Source: Saccharopolyspora shandongensis (lineage in GTDB: Bacteria; Actinomycetota; Actinomycetes; Mycobacteriales; Pseudonocardiaceae). Taken from it: a stretch of DNA of 64,000 bases. The position numbers were made by a program, and so were the translations under genes. The notes beneath the pieces were generated by a model, which saw nothing but the letters and a program-made list of their open reading frames with translations, searched no databases and was not told where the DNA came from. Location of the stretch: positions 37,624 through 101,623 of the forward strand of contig NZ_FNOK01000035.1 in assembly GCF_900106995.1 (NCBI RefSeq), in the 5' to 3' direction. Below, piece by piece: positions 22,501-37,500 of the stretch (position 1 is the first letter of the stretch; every line of letters begins with the position of its first letter).

Positions 22501-25500
22501 TTTGGCCGGCGCCAATCCGACTTGTCCCGCGACCTCCGCCAGCTCGGTCGGAATGCGTCCGAGCTCGTGGAACCAATCGAAGAGCTCGTGCATCCGCCTG
22601 GAACCCGCTGGAGCATCCTCAACCCTCATCATCTGCAGCGCGTCCTCGACGACGAACCACTCCTGGGCCAAGAAGGACCGCTCGTCTGCGTCGAGCTCGA
22701 ACAGCTCCGCCAGCCGTTCCCGGCCTTCGGCGGATCGCGCGTTCTGCCCCAGCGGGATGCCTTCGACGAGCACCCACTGCCGAGGCGAAGCACCGTAGTG
22801 GTCCTTCGAGCGGGCCACCGCATCGACTGCCGCCGCCAGGCTCGGCTGCGGCGGGACCAGCAACAGGACGCTCGGATGGGTGCCGGCCAGAGCGGCAACG
22901 CGAAGAACGTCTCGTGGGGACATCCCGAGCTCCCCAGCGACTGCGGGCAGTGCGGCCCCGACCGAATCGAGATCGAGGGACTCGGCGAGAGCTGCCAGGG
23001 CCTGCCGGTCGTCGGCATCGAGCTGCAGCGAGTCGGCAAGCTCCGCGAAGTCAAGCGCCGCAGGGGCGTTCACCACGCTCGTGGAGACGATCTCCTGGAG
23101 CACGGTTCCACCATCGTCGTTCGAGACCACCCGGAACCGGCTGCCCGCAGGATAACCGATCCTGTCCTGCGGCAGGAGGCGCGCCGAATCCCACTGCGCA
23201 TCGGCCGCAGGCAGGAGGACCACTCCGCCGGCGTTGGCGTTCAGCGACGCGAAGGCCGCAGCGGTCAGGCTGAACTCCTCGCCAGGCTGTGCGTTGACCA
23301 ACCACCCCATCGAATGGTCAGCCGTCGCACGCACCCCGCTATCAGCCACCGGGAAGCGACGCAAACCGTTGTTCACCAAGGCTTCGACCAACATCTTCGC
23401 CGACCGATCATGCATGGCCGCGAGGATGTGGTTCAGGGCCCCTGACGCCGCCTGCAACGCTGCCAAGACCTCCACACCGCCGAGGTCGCCATCCATGACG
23501 TCGGACATGTTGCGCTCGAACAGGAACGGCATCGTCGCGAGTACCACGCGCATGAGCTCGTCGTTGTGCCAAAGACTCCGGTAGAACTCGCCGTCCGCAT
23601 CCGTCGCCGTGAACCCCTCGACGACCCGCCTCGCCGCCTCCCCGGGGTCCTGCCAGCTCCTCATCCAGCTGATCGCCGAATCCAGCACGTCACCGAGCTC
23701 GGCGTCCTTGATGCCCGTCTTCTTGAGGTACTGCTCCAGGCCCCCAGCGAACAGGTACAGATCCGCAAGATCCTCCGCACCGAAGCGACCACCCGACACA
23801 CCCGGCTGCGCCAACGCAGTCAGCGTCACCTCGTCGAAACCGGGAATGCCGCGAAGCAGCTCCAGCTTCCGCGAGTCGACCTCGAGCGCGTGCTGCTCGG
23901 ACACCAGTGACACCGAATCGTCGGACGACGCGACCGGCATCTCGTCGCCGACGACCGGTGCGCCGCTCGGCTCGGCAACGGCCTGCGCCAGCTCGTAACC
24001 GTCCGCAATGGCATCGGTCGACTCCAGCTGCGCACCGGACTGTTCGGCCCCACCGACGTTGAATGCATTGCTGTCGTGGCGGGCGATCGCGGCCCGCAAG
24101 CCGGCCAGCACGCTGTTGAACGCTTCCGCGTCGCCGCTTTCCAGCGCGTGCTCGATCGGCTCGTTGAACGACGCCAACCGTGCTTGGTCGACGACTGCGG
24201 GCCGGCCCTCGTTCTTCTGCTGGTGGATGTGGCGCTGCACTTCCCCCGCGATCAATGCCTGGGCCGCCTGCGCCGGGTAATCCGGCAGCCCGTCGAAGAC
24301 ACCCGTGTTGAACACGAAGTCGCCGCGCCTGTAGGTCACATCGCCGACCGTGACCTCCGAGCCGAGGTATTCGGCACCGATGATGAACTTCTTGTCGATA
24401 CCGCCTGCGAAGGCGATCTCGCGCTCGTGCTGGTTGTTCGTCGCGGGGCCGAGCGTGTCGTTCACCGAGATGCCACCCGGCGCGAAGATCCAGTACCGCC
24501 ACTTGTGGCCGCCGACGTTGCCGAAGTACGAGCTGAGCGACGTGCTCACGAACATCGCGTTCACGTTCTGGTCCACGTACTCGACCAGCGAGACGTTGTG
24601 ATCACCGATCTCAGCTTCGTTCCCGGGGTTCCTCGGCAAGAAGCCCGACAGCCCGCCTCCGGTGGCGCCGTCGGTGCCGTTGAAGATCATCTCCGGAGGG
24701 TTGAGGTCGGCACGGAAGACGAACAACGGCTCGTTGACCACCAACGGGCGCGGAACGATGCTCTCAACGCCCACCTCGACGACAGCCGCCGGTGGCTGAC
24801 CATCGTTGCTCGACCACTCGTGCCGCAACAGTCCGGCGATTCCCGCCTCGACCGGGCGCAGTGCTCCGATCTTGGTCCTGGCAACGAAGTTCGTCGCAGA
24901 CCAGCGGTATCCGCCGTTGTCCACCTCCGCCGTGACGTTGATGGCATCCGGAACGCCGATCGCGGCGACGTGAACCATGCCATCCACGTAGGCGGTGCGG
25001 AGCCACTGGCCGTCCTCGCTCCGCTGGGTGACCCAGCCGACTTCCACGATCGGCGACAGCCAACGTTCCCCGACCGCGTGGGGCAGGTGGTCGTTCCCGT
25101 TCGACACTCCCTCGTCCAACTGGATCGGCGACGGCTGCTCCGGCTCCACCTCGCCGGTTTCCGGGTGGGCAGCCTGGACATCGTTCTCGATCAGGCTGAC
25201 TTCGCCTGTTCCCTTGACGAACTTCAGTTGCCTGGAGTACCGGCTGTTCACGTTCCAGTGCCTGAACCCGAGCGTCACGCTCTCCGGGTCTTCACTGGTC
25301 ACGAAGCCGAGGTGGACCGCTCCGGTCCGGTCGACGAACAGCACCTGGCCGCCGTCGTCAGAGCGGTGGAAGTAGCCGATCTCCTCGCCGTTGCGGAATG
25401 TCCTCAGTGGATCGGACTGCACGACGCGCTGGAGTCCGGTCGCGAACTGGTCCACGTCCTCTTGCTGCAGCGATTCCAGGGCATTGGCGGGCACGAGGCC

Positions 25501-28500
25501 GAATGCGTCCTCGGCGATCACCGGGGCGGTCTCGTCGAACACCGCGGCGCGGCCGTTCGAGATCAGGTCGAAAAGGTCGTCGTGGTCGAACAGACGCTGA
25601 TCGTCGCCGTCACCGGGATCGAAGTCGTTCTCCGCACCGTTGCTCTCGACCGGGTAGTCAGTGCGCTCGGGCACGTCTTGCTCGGTCGCCACGTCGTCGC
25701 CGGAAATGTCGAGTGCGTGCTCGGTACGGGCCAGCCGTTCCTTCCAGTCGCGCGTCAGTTCGGTCAGATGTTGGGTACCCTCCAACGTCAGCAGCGCGCC
25801 CTGCGCCCCATTGTCGTCGGCGAAGGTAGCGAACTCGCGCCAGCTCGTGAAATCGATGCCATGCCGCGCCAGCATCGACACCAGCTGCGTGAACTGCGGC
25901 CCCGTTTGCACACCCGCGATCGAGGAAAGGTCTTCCGCGATCTCGTCGAACCCCCGTCCCTGCGACAATTCCGGGGCGAGCAGTGCGGCGTCACCTGGTC
26001 CGACGCCCAGGCGCTCGCCCAGCATCGCGAGCGCGGCCGGTGCCGATCCGACGCTTTCCGCCACCTCAGAGAGTTCGGCCGGAATGCCTTCGAGCGCCTG
26101 GAACCACCTGAAGAGATCGCGCATCCGAGGGGAACCCGCGGGAGCGTCCGCGGCCCGCATCACCTGCAGCACGTCCTCCACCTGGAACCACTCCTGTGCC
26201 AGCAGAGATCCTTGGTCCCCGGCAAGGTCGAACAGCTCCGCCAGCCGCTCCCGGCCTTCGGCGGATCTCGCGTGGTCCCCGAGCGGGATGTCGGAGAGGA
26301 ACACCGATTCGCGGGAGAACGGCTCGTAGTGGATCTTCGCGTAGGACACCGCGTCGACCGCGTTCTCCAGGCCGGATTCGGACTGCTGCGAGCCGCCCGC
26401 CATCGATCGGATCGCCTCGGGCGGGACCAATAGCAGGAAGCTCGGGTGGACGCCGGCCAGTTCGACGACCTGGAACACGTCCTGCGGTGCTACCCCCAGC
26501 TGCTCGGCGACGGTCGACAGCGCAACCTCGACCGAGTTTCGATCGAGCGACTTGGGCAGGCCCGCATACTCGCGAAGCTGCTCCAGCTCCTGGACGAAGG
26601 TGTCGATCTCGATCGCGGCCTGCTCGGACACCTCCGACGCCGCGTCACTCGGCACGAGCGGCGGCTCGGCCACGACAACCGGTCCGCCGCTCGACTCCGT
26701 GACAGGCTGCGACGGCACCGAACCGGTTGCCTCCGATAGGTTCGCGGCGGGCGATTCCGCGAACCACTTAGCCAGGCCCGTGAGGGAACGATCGGGGCCG
26801 CCGAGCTCTTGCGGTACACCCATGCCCGACAGGCCGCGAGCCGCGAGCCGGGCGCCGAGCGCCTTCGTCAACGCGCTCCGCGGGTCCAGGCCGGCGGCCA
26901 CCATCGTGTCCACCGCCTGCTGGACTTCCAGTTCCTGGGACAGCTCGGCCAGCCGGTCCGCGAGGACACCGAGCTCCTGTGCGATCAGATCCCGGACATC
27001 GACGAACTGGAACTCCTCCGGCTGCCCGGAGTCCTCCCGCACCACCTCGGTCTGCTGTTGTCCCGGCGAGCTCGGTCGCGCACCCGAACCGGACGGACCA
27101 GCCCAGCTGGACGGACCGACGTTGTCGTCCTCCGCCACCTCGGAGGTGAGCGGAGCTCCGCCGAGCAATCCATCAGTCCGTCGGACGCGGTGTTCGGCGG
27201 CGAGAGCACGTGCGAGTTCGCGGGCCGCGTTCTCGTCGCCGTCAACGCGCAACCTATCGGCGACGAGAACGGCGATTTCGTCGATCAGCGCCATCCGCGC
27301 GGCTTGCTCGCCGGTGGGTTGACCGATGTAGGTGGGCCACTTGGACTCTTCCTTGGTGATCTTGCCGGCGTCGGTCGTGATCTCGGCGTGGCGGCCGGTT
27401 GATAGCTTCCCGAGCCTCTTGCGGGCGGCTTCGACCTCTTCCGCCAACTGCATGTGGGACTTCTCGTACCCGACGAAGACGGCCATCTCGGCGACGGCGG
27501 CATCAAGGGCTCCGATTTCGGATTGCGCGGCGCCGCTCTCCCATGCGGAGTACAGCTGTTGGAGCGCCATCTGGAGTGATCTCTCGGCGCCGGTCGCGTT
27601 CAGGCTTTCCCTGCTGGTGGATGCGATGGCATTCGAGGCGTGTTCCGACACCTCGGGCAGGGCGGGCACCGCGTCCACCCGTCGAGGGCGTGACCCGTCA
27701 GCGGGGAACATCCGCCACTGCTTGCGCCCCCCGCCTCTTTCGACCAGTGCCACGACGTCCTCGCCCAGCTCTTGCGCCAGCTTCGAGGGCGTCGTCTCGG
27801 TGAAATCGAGCGGCTGGTTCCGAGGTGCCTCGGTGGAGAGCAGCACGATGTGCCGTGCGCGGCGGCCGACCAGGTTCCACACGTTGGCGGCCGAAACCGG
27901 TTCGTCCCCCGGCAGGGAGACGAAGCCGGCTCCCTCGGTGACCGATGCCGGCAGCCACGGAGCCGGCGAGCGGGGCGGGTCGCCGACGACGGGGTTCTCG
28001 AAGGGTTGCGCGTCCGACGACCTCACGTCGAACTCGACCGGCATCCCGACCAGCGCGTTCGCGCCTTCCAGGCTGTGCTCCGCCCAGCCAGGCAGGAAGC
28101 TCAGCTTGGATCGGATGACGATGTCGTACTCCGGGACCGCGCTGTAGCGGCGCCAGGTGACGTTCTTGGTCTTGGTGGAGTTCTCCAGCGTCGTCGTGTT
28201 CGACATGCCGTGGGACGTGGCATCGCCGAACTGGCCCGCGCTGTCGGGCCCCGAGTAGCTGTGCGCCGCCTGGTCCAGCTGCGCGATGCCCAATCCGGCG
28301 TTGCCGCCTCGGTCGTGGGTGTCGCTGTTGGCTTCGGTGCGGTTCTCGCCGTCCTTGGTCTGGTGGACCTTCCCGGTCCACGCCTCCCGGAACCTCGGGT
28401 CCGTCAGCCGGGCGCGCACCTGCACTTCGTACTTGGCGGACATGAACCGGTCCGTGACGATGAACTCGGTCGTGTAGCCGTCCTCGCCGAGCATCCGCCG

Positions 28501-31500
28501 CCGGAAGCCCAGGTTGCCCATCAGACTGTCCGGCGAGAAGAGCGCGTCGATCTTGGCGCGGTTGTGGGTACCCGGCCCGAACCAGCGGCGCACCAGGTCC
28601 TCGTTGCCCCGGGCCGCGCCGATGGCCTCCACCAGGCTCGTCGTCAGCCGGTCATCGCGGAGGGCCTTGGCGAGTTGCAGCGACGGGGTGGTGCGGGCGG
28701 TCTCGGTGATGTCGCGGCGTGTGCCGGCATCGCTCGTGTCGGGCCGCTGGCGCAGCAGGAACTCGGGAACTGCCAGGTCGACCGAGCCGGACAGCCTCCT
28801 GAGGTTCGGCGGGATGCCGACCGCGCGCCGGTCCGGATGGCGGTAGGCGTACGACCCGGCCCTGCCCTCCGTGATGGTGGACAGCAGCAGCGGCGGCACC
28901 TTGTGCTTGTGGACGGTGATCTCCAGCTCGACCGGGGCACGCACCGCCGCCCGGGCATCGGAATCCAGCCGGTCCTGGCGGTAGCTGCCGGTCTCGGTGG
29001 ACTGCCGGCTGCCCTCGTCCTTCGACCAGCCCAGCGACGCGCCCGGCAGCAACGCCTGGTTCTCCTGCAGGCTGCTGGTCTTGCCCGGAACGACGGACCC
29101 GACGGAGACACCGGCACCCAACCCGACCCCGCGGGAGCTACCGGCCCCCAGCGCCCGGGTACCGGTGGCCTCGGAGTAGCCCGACGCCCTGGTGTCGCCG
29201 TACTGGAGGTGTTCGGCCGACCCGGGAGCCTGCTTGGCACGAACGCTGATGGTGTAGTGGTTCTTGCCGAACCACTGTCCACGGTGGACCGTCTCGTCCC
29301 AGCCTCCGTTGAGGATATGGCGGATGCTCGCCTCGTCGTCCAGCTGCAGCAGCGCCTCCATGACGTCGCTCAGCGGGGCGGGTTCGCCGGATTCGGGCTT
29401 CCAACCGGGGAACAGCTCAGGCGCCGCGTGCGCCACCGCGCGGGCAGCCCACTCCGACAGCGTGCCAGGGCCTGCCTGCCGCGGATCGAGGTTGAAGCCG
29501 GTCACCGTGACGCCCTTGTCCAGGCCGCGGCCCAGATCGGTCAGCAGCGGCAGGTCATCCGGGAGCCGCTTGCTGGACACCGGCGCGCCGGTGTCCAGCG
29601 AGCCTGCCGCACTCGTGTCGGACCGGACGTACCGCACGCCATCACGGATGACGACATCGATGAACCGGCTGCTCGTACCGTTCGGGTACGGGCTGATCGC
29701 CTCCCACTTGCGGTTCGGCTGACCCAGGAAGTGCTGCCACGCATCGGCCCGGACCCGCACCACCAGGTCCGCGGAGTACATCGTCAGGTTCGCCTTGCGG
29801 GACGCGGCGGTCTTCGTCGCGCCGGTCAGCGAATCCTCGTCGCTGCCCGAAAGCCGTGCGGCGAAACCGAGCCTGGCATCACCCACGCCGGCGAGGACCT
29901 GTCCGCTCAGCTCACCCGAAAGGCCGGAGCCGCGCCCGTGCGACACCAACACCTCGGACTTGGTGACGTTCTCCCACCGCGCGTCGCCCGCGACGGGACC
30001 GAGCGCACGCTCGTTGTACACGCGCATCTCGAAGCCGCCGCGCTGCATCCGGTCGAAGAAGGTTCCTTCGCGGCCACCTTCGTCCAGGACCTGGATCCCG
30101 CGGAACATCCCCGCCACCCGAGTCCGCCACCACTCCGGGTCGAGGTCCATCACGAACTTCGGATCGTGGCTGCACTTGCGGGCGGGCGCGTCCTGCGGCT
30201 GCCGGTCGGACGCCTCGTCCGGTGCGGTGGCTTGCCCGACCGCCGCTCGCGCCTTGTCGAAACCGCCGACGACGGCGTGCGTCACCGCGTCGAACGCGTC
30301 GACCACCCGCACCCGGCCGCGTTCGTACCTGCCGTCCTTGGCCGCCAGCACGGCCGAGGTCTGCACATCGCGGAACGCTTCGTTGACCACCTGGTAGCCG
30401 TCGGCCACCGACACGACCACAGAGTCCCGCATGTCGACACGGCGGGCCTCGTCGAACTCGTGCACGTCCTGCCGCTGCGGCGGCCCCGGGTTCCAGCCGT
30501 TGTCTCCGGTCTCGTCGAGCAAGAATCGCGCAACGCGGTACTCGACGTGGGCCGGGAACACGATCCGCGTCGGCCCGAATCCGCCCACCGAGCGCGACAA
30601 GCCGCGCCTGAGGCTCCGGTCGCGGGTCTCGGTGACCTTCATCTCCAGCTCGAACGCGCGGGAGACCAGATCCGCCTTCCCGGAGTACTTCAGCCGGGAC
30701 CCGGTGGCGGCCGACACCCCGAATCCGCTGGAGACCGACCGGTCGCCCCGGGCGCCTCCGCCTACGACGCCTCCGACGTAGACCTTCGCGCCGTACCCAT
30801 CCTCCCGGACCTTCCTGCGCAGCCCGACGGCCACCTGCGCGTTCCAGCCGAACGCGCCCTTCAAGCCGGCCCGCCGCCCCGTGTTGCGCAGCCGCGTCGC
30901 GTGGAAGCTCGCGTCCTTGTCCAGGCCCTGGCGGTGCGTCACCTCGCCCAGGGCGCCGCTGACCTCGAAGGCGAACGTGCGGCCGCCGGCCCTGACCTCG
31001 ACGCGGTGCGGCTGGGCCGCCCGGCCCTTGATCACATCGAACCGGTTCTCCAGCGCGTGCGGGCCGAGTCCGGCACCGAGCTGCCGGTCCACCTCCGCCC
31101 AATCCACTGTGGACTCGTCGATGCCGGCGCTCGCGAGGCGCTTGCGGATGTGCCGGCCGGCCTCCACGAGGAGCTGAGCGGCCCCGCGCAACCTGACCAG
31201 CGACGTGAACGTGCCATCACCGTCGAGGACGGCCTGCGCCCTCCTCCGCTCCGCACCGCTCACTGCGCGTCCGCGTGGCCCGCTCAGCCCGGCCCGCGGC
31301 TGGTTCTCCGGGTCCAAGGCGTGCTTCAGCACCGCCTCGAACTCCTCGGCATCCGCCTCCCGGACCCAGACATACGCGGCCCCATCGCTGGGCGTCACCG
31401 CCACCGGATCCGACATCCCCCGTGCGCCAGGACGCGCGCGGTACTCCGCGCCGAAGGACAGATCGAGCCGGTACCGCCGCGCGCCCTCCCGCTCGACCGA

Positions 31501-34500
31501 CTTGTCCTTGGTCGTGGCGCCCGACCGGATCGCGTAGGAGTCCTCGCGCGTGGCGGCGATCCCGGTCTGCACCAGCGGACCGGCCTGCAGCGACGGCTGG
31601 TTCCCGTCCGCTTCCGACTTCGGCGGGTCGGCGAGCAGCCTCAGCCGGACCCCGAAGTCGTTGCCGGAAACCGTGCTCTTGACCAGTTGGTCTTCGTTGG
31701 AGGCGCGCCAGATCTCACCGGTCGCGATGTCGACGATTCCGCTGCCGACCCGTTCGAAGCCCTTCAGCAGCGGCTTGATCCTCACCTTGACTTCGGGGTG
31801 CTTCGACCAGTCCGCACCGGGTCGGGTCAGGGCGTCCGGGAAGACTGTCCGCTTGGTGATGCCGATGCCGTGCACCAGGCCTTCAGCGGTCTCCTCGACC
31901 AGTGCGGTGGCATCGATGCTGGTCGAGAGGTTGCCGTTCAGCGTGGAGTCCTGCCGCACCCAGTCCGGCAGGCTGGTCATGATCTGGTGCTGCAGGTCGC
32001 CGACGTTGGCGTAGGTGTCCACGTTCGCGATCAGCTGCTGGGCCTCGATCGGCATCGCGACCGGGTTGGGGGACTCGAAGCGCTCGGCTCTTTCGGCTTT
32101 CGGCGTTTCGAGCAGCGATTTCGGGTACGCCAGCCGCACCGTCGGGTCGAATGCGACGGTCTGCGAGTCCTCGCCCAACTTCCAGTTCAACTGGAAGTTC
32201 ACGTCGAACACCTGGTTCTGCGAGCCGAGCTTCGCAGTGCGCTCCCGCACCACCCAGCGCTTGCCGCTCATCGTGGTGGAACGGCCATCGCCCACACCGA
32301 TGTAGAGCAGCGCCCGCAGGTTGAGCGCGATGCCCGCGACGTCCTTGATCAGGTCGCCGAGGAAGCCGGAGACAGCGGCGACGTTGGCCTTGCGGGTGAG
32401 CGTCCGGCTGGACAGCTCCCTCGGACTCGTCTCCAGTTTCGTGCTTCCAGTGGCGAGCCTCTGCAGCTCTTCGGTGCTCATCTGCACCAGCTGGACACCC
32501 GTCTGCTCCATCCGCAGCACGGCATCCTTGGGCCCGTCAGGCGTCGTGATGCGGAACGTCCTGCCACCGGAGAGCGCCTGCAGCAGACCCGCCTCGCCGC
32601 GCAGCCGTCCATACGCGGTCAGCTGCTCCCGCAACTCCTGCTGCTGCGCCTGGTCCAAGGGCAAGTTGCGGACGAGGTTCTCGATCAGGTCGTGCTCGAC
32701 CCCGTGATCGTCGCGGGTTCCCGACCAGACGCCTTCGCTCGGCAGCAGGCGCGAATGCTGCGAGATCACCCCGTCCCGCAGCAGTTCCGCCGGCTGCGGG
32801 TCTTCACGTAGAACTGTCTCGTCGACCTCGTACACAGGCTCCAAGACAGTTTCAGGATCGTCCCGCATGACCGTCTCTTCGACCTCGGGCACGTCCTCCA
32901 AGACAGCTTCCGGAACGTCCGGCACGACGGTCTCTTCAAACTCGAAGACAGGCTGCTCCAAGACAGTTTCAGGAACGTCCCGCACAACCATCTCTTCAAA
33001 CTCGAAAACAGGCTGCTCCAAGACAGCTTCGGGAACGTCCCGCACAACCATCTCTTCGACCTCGGGCACGTCCTCGAAGACAATTTCCGCAACGTCCGGC
33101 ACGACAGTCTCTTCAAACTCGAAGACAACCGCCAAGGCGGCAGCGTCGAAGGGCGCCGCCTCCTCCTGCTTGACGTCGAATTCCACCCTCAATCCGGTCA
33201 GCGCGTTCTCGCCGACCAGCCGGTGTTCCGACCATTCGGAGGAGAAGCGCCGCTTGGAGCTGATCACCACGTCGAACTTCGTGGTCGCGCTGTAGCGGCG
33301 CCACGTCACTTCCCCGGTCTCGGTGTAGTGCTCCCGCTGCGTGGTGTTGGACATGCCCCCGGACATGGAGTCGCCATGCCCCATCCCGGCCTCGTTGCTT
33401 CCGTAGGCGGAGGCATTGCCGCTGAGGACCCCGAAGCCCATGCCCATGTTGCCGCTGCGGTCGTGGACCTCCGCATTGCTCTCGGAACGGTTCTGGCCGT
33501 GCGCTTCCCGATGTCCGCTCGCGGTCCACTCGTGCTGGAAACGCGGATCGGCCAGCCGGGGACGGATCTGCACCTTGTAGTCGGTCGACAGGAAGCGGTC
33601 CTGGATCTGGAACTCAGTGGTGTAGCCGTCCTCGCCGAGCAGGTGCCGACCGCCGCCCAGGTTGGCCACCAGCATTTCCGGCGAGAACAGCTCCTCTAGC
33701 TTCGCCCGGTTGGGCGTGCCGGGCCCGAACCAGCGGCGCACCAGGCCGGGATTGCTCCGGGCCGCTGCGATGGCCTCCACAACGCCGGTGACCAGCGGCT
33801 CGTCGCGGCGCGCCTTGGCGAGCTGGAACGACTGGGCGGTGCGCGCAGCTTCGGTGATCTCGCGCTGGGGGCCCAGACCGGTGTTCTCGAGGTGCTGCTC
33901 GAGCAGGTGCTCCGGCGTGGTCATATCGACCGTGCCGCGCACGGTCTTGAGCTCCGGCGGAATGGTGATCTCGCGCCGGCCTGGGTACAGGTAGGCGGAC
34001 GGCCCGAACCCGCCCTCGGTGATCGTGGACAGCAGCAACGGCGGCACCTTGTGCTTGTGCACCACGAACTCCAGCTCCACGGGTGCACGCACCGACGCCT
34101 GTTGGCCGATCTCGGTGCGGTCTTGCCGGTAGTCGCTGGTCTCGTTGGACTGCGAGATGCCGCCTTCGGTGGACCTCGCCCCCCATCCGCCCGGTATCTG
34201 CGCCATGTCGTCCGGCAGCCGGGTGCCCGAACCGGGCACCTCCGGCGTCGTGCCGAAGCCGAATGCCACGCCCGCGCTGCGGGAGCTGTTCTGGCCGACG
34301 CCGCGTGAGCCGGTCACCTCCACATACCCGGAGGTCGGGCCACCGTCCTGCTGGTGGAGGCGTTCGACCGGCCCCGGGGCCTGCTTGGCCCGGACGGTGA
34401 AGGTGTAGTAGTTCGTGCCGAACCACTGAGCGCGGAACAGGTTTCGGCGCCATCCGCCGTTGAGCACCTGGCGGAGGTTCGCCTCGCTGTCGAGCTGGCG

Positions 34501-37500
34501 CAACATCCGGGTGGCGTCGAACAGCGGTGCGGGCTCGCCGGATCGGGGATCCCAGCCGGGGAACAGCTCCGGAGCGGCGTGCGCGAGCGCCTGGATGGCC
34601 CGGTCGGACAGCCGCTGCGAGCCGGGGGTGCGCTGCTGGTCGACGGTGAAGCCGGTCACCGCGACGTTCTTGTCCAGCCCTTGCCCCAGGTCGGTCACCA
34701 GCGGCAGGTCGTCGGGGAGTCGCTCGCTGGACACCGGTGGGCCGGAGCTGTCCCGCGTCCCGGCGGGACCCGTGTCCGGGCGGACGTACCGCACGCCATC
34801 GCGGATGACCAGCTCGACGAACTCGCTGCTGGCGCCGTTCGGGTACGGGCTGATCGCAGCCCACTTCCGGTTCGGCTGCCCCAGGAACTGCTGCCACGCG
34901 TCAGCCCGGACCCACACCACCAGATCCCCGGTGTACAGCGCCAGGTTCGTCTTCCGGGAGGTGCTCACCTTCGTCGATGCGGTGAGGGAGTCGTCGTGCC
35001 CAGACGATGACTGCGCACCGACACCGAGCGACGCGTCGCCGACGCCGTAGAGGAACTGCGCCGTCGCCTCGCCCGAGACGCCCTTGCCAAGACCATGCGA
35101 TACCGAGGCGCCGGACGTGGTGGTGTTCTCCCACTCCGCACGGCCCTCCACCGTGCTCACCCGGCGCTCGTTGTGCACCCGCATCTCGATGCCGCCGCGC
35201 TGCATCCGGTCGAACAGGGTGCCCTTGCGGCCGCCTCGGTCCAGGACCTGGGTGCCGTGGAACATCCCGGCCAGGCGGGTCTGCCACCACTCCGGGTCCA
35301 GATCCATGACGAACTTCGGTCCGTGGTCGCGCCGACCCGGCGCCTGCCCGCCTTCGCCGGCCGGGACGCCGTCCTGCTCGGGCAGGCTGCGATTGCCGAT
35401 CTTGCCGGGAAGGCTGCTCACCGTGTCGATCGCGCTGTCGAACGCGTTGACCGCCCGCAGCCGCGCCCGCTCGTACCGCCCGTCCTTGGCCGAGCGAGCA
35501 GCCGAGACCTGTACTTCCCGGAACGCCTTGTTGACCTCCTCGAAAACATCCGCGACCGACACGACCGCCGCATCCCGCATGTCCACCGAGGCGTCCTCGT
35601 CGAACGCGCGTCCGTCGACCTGGACCGGCTCCGCGGGCCGCCACTGCCCGGGCCCCGCTCCGTCGAGCAGGAATCGCGCGACCCGGTACTGGACCTCGGC
35701 CTGAACCGTGAATTCGGCAGGTCGTGGCTGGCCCTCCCGCAGCCGACGCAGCAGCGCATCGGGCAGGGCATCGCTCCAGGACTTCGGCGCGGTCTCGGTG
35801 ACGCTCAACCGGAAATCGACCGCTCGGGAGACCAGATCCGCCTTGCCGGAGTACTTCAACCGCGTCGCGGAGTCGGCGTTCCCCCCAGACCCGTCGGAGG
35901 CGCTGTCCTCGCGCCGGCCACCCACGCCGACGACCCCGCCGAGATAGGTGCTCGCGCCGTAACCGGTGGCCCGGGCGGTCGTGCGGGCCCAGAAACTCGC
36001 CCGCGCACCCCGGCCGAAGGCGCCGCTGAGGCGGGTCTGCCAGCCGGTGCTGCGCGACCGGGTCGCGCTGAAGCTCACGTCGTTGGCCAACTGGTCGCGA
36101 GCCGTCACGTCGCCGAGTTCGGCCTCGATCGCGAAGGTGAACGTCCGGCCACCGGCCCCGACCACGAACCGGTACGGCCGGGGGTCGCGGCCCGAGATCG
36201 CGTCGAGGCGGTTCAGCAGCCTGTGCGGGGCCAAGCCGCCGAGCTGCTTGTCCACGCCGGCCCAGTCCACCTCGGACAAATCGACTCCGGCGGCGGTCAG
36301 CCGCTCGCGGATGTGCTGCCTGGCGGTGTCGCGAAGCTCGATCTCGCCGCGCATCCGGTCCAGGGAGGTGAACATGCCGTCGCCGTCGAGAACGGCCTTC
36401 ACCTGCTCCCGCACGTCGGTGTCCAGGCTGCCCTCGCGCGGGCGGAAGGGAACCAGCGGTGGGCTCTCCGCATCCAGCGCGTGCTTCAGCGCGGCTTCGA
36501 AGGCGGCCATGTCGCTCCGGCGGACCCATACGTACACGGCGCCGTCGCTCGGCTCCACGTGCACCGCTTCGGGTTGCTTCCGTCCGCCCTGGCGCGCGGT
36601 GATCTCAGCGGCGAGCGACACGTCGAGCCGGTACCGCTGGGCGCCTTCGTGCTCGATCGACTTGTCCTTCTTGCTGCCACCGGCGCTTTCCTCGTAGCCC
36701 TCCTGGCGCTTGGACTTGGCCGAGATCTGCCCCTCCGGGCCGAGGCGCACGGGAATTCCCTGGTTCCCGTCCACGCTCCCGGTTCCGACCTTCGGAAGCC
36801 AACGCGCCCGCAGCCCGCCTTCGACGCCGGAGCTCACGTTCTTGGCGAGCCGACCGCTCTTCGTCGTCCGCCAGATCTCGCCGGTGCCTACATCCTCGCG
36901 AATATCGCCGACGCGCTCGAAGCCCTTCAGCTTCGACTCGACGAGCACGCTGACCTCGGGCACGTTGGACCAACCTCGGCCAGGCCGGGACAGCAGTTTC
37001 GGATTCACCGCTCGGTGAGTGATGCCAACGCCGTTCACCAGGCCCTCGGCGGTCTCCTCCTCCAGCAGCGCCGCGTCGACGCTGGAGGAGATGTCACGGC
37101 TCAGCCCGGCGTGCTTGCGCACCCATTCCGGCAGGCCGTCCAGGATGTTGCGCTGCAAACCGCCGACATTGGTGTAGGTCTCGACGTTGGCGATCAGCTG
37201 CTGCACCTCGTGCGGCAGCGACGGCAGTTGCCGCTCGGTGGCCTCGGCACCTGATTCGTCCGATGTGGACACGGCTTGGGGCAGCGGCAGGTCCGGGACG
37301 GCCCCGGTCTGCGCCAACATCGTGGCGGGATAGGCGAGCCGGACCGCCGGAGCGAAACGGGCACTCCCCGACTGGTCCCCCAGCTGCCAACGCACCTGGA
37401 ACTTCACGTCGAAGACCTTGTCGCGCGCCCCCAGCTTGGCGGTGTGCTCCCGCACCGCCCAGCGCTTGTCCGCCGACGTGCTGGACCGGCTGCCGCTCGC

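Noticed and set aside
27772..32811. 1679-codon open frame on the plus strand
   Set aside because: Antisense shadow of the giant gene in GC-rich DNA: Arg/His/Leu/Val-rich translation without domains, while the minus strand has a conserved duplicated unit here.
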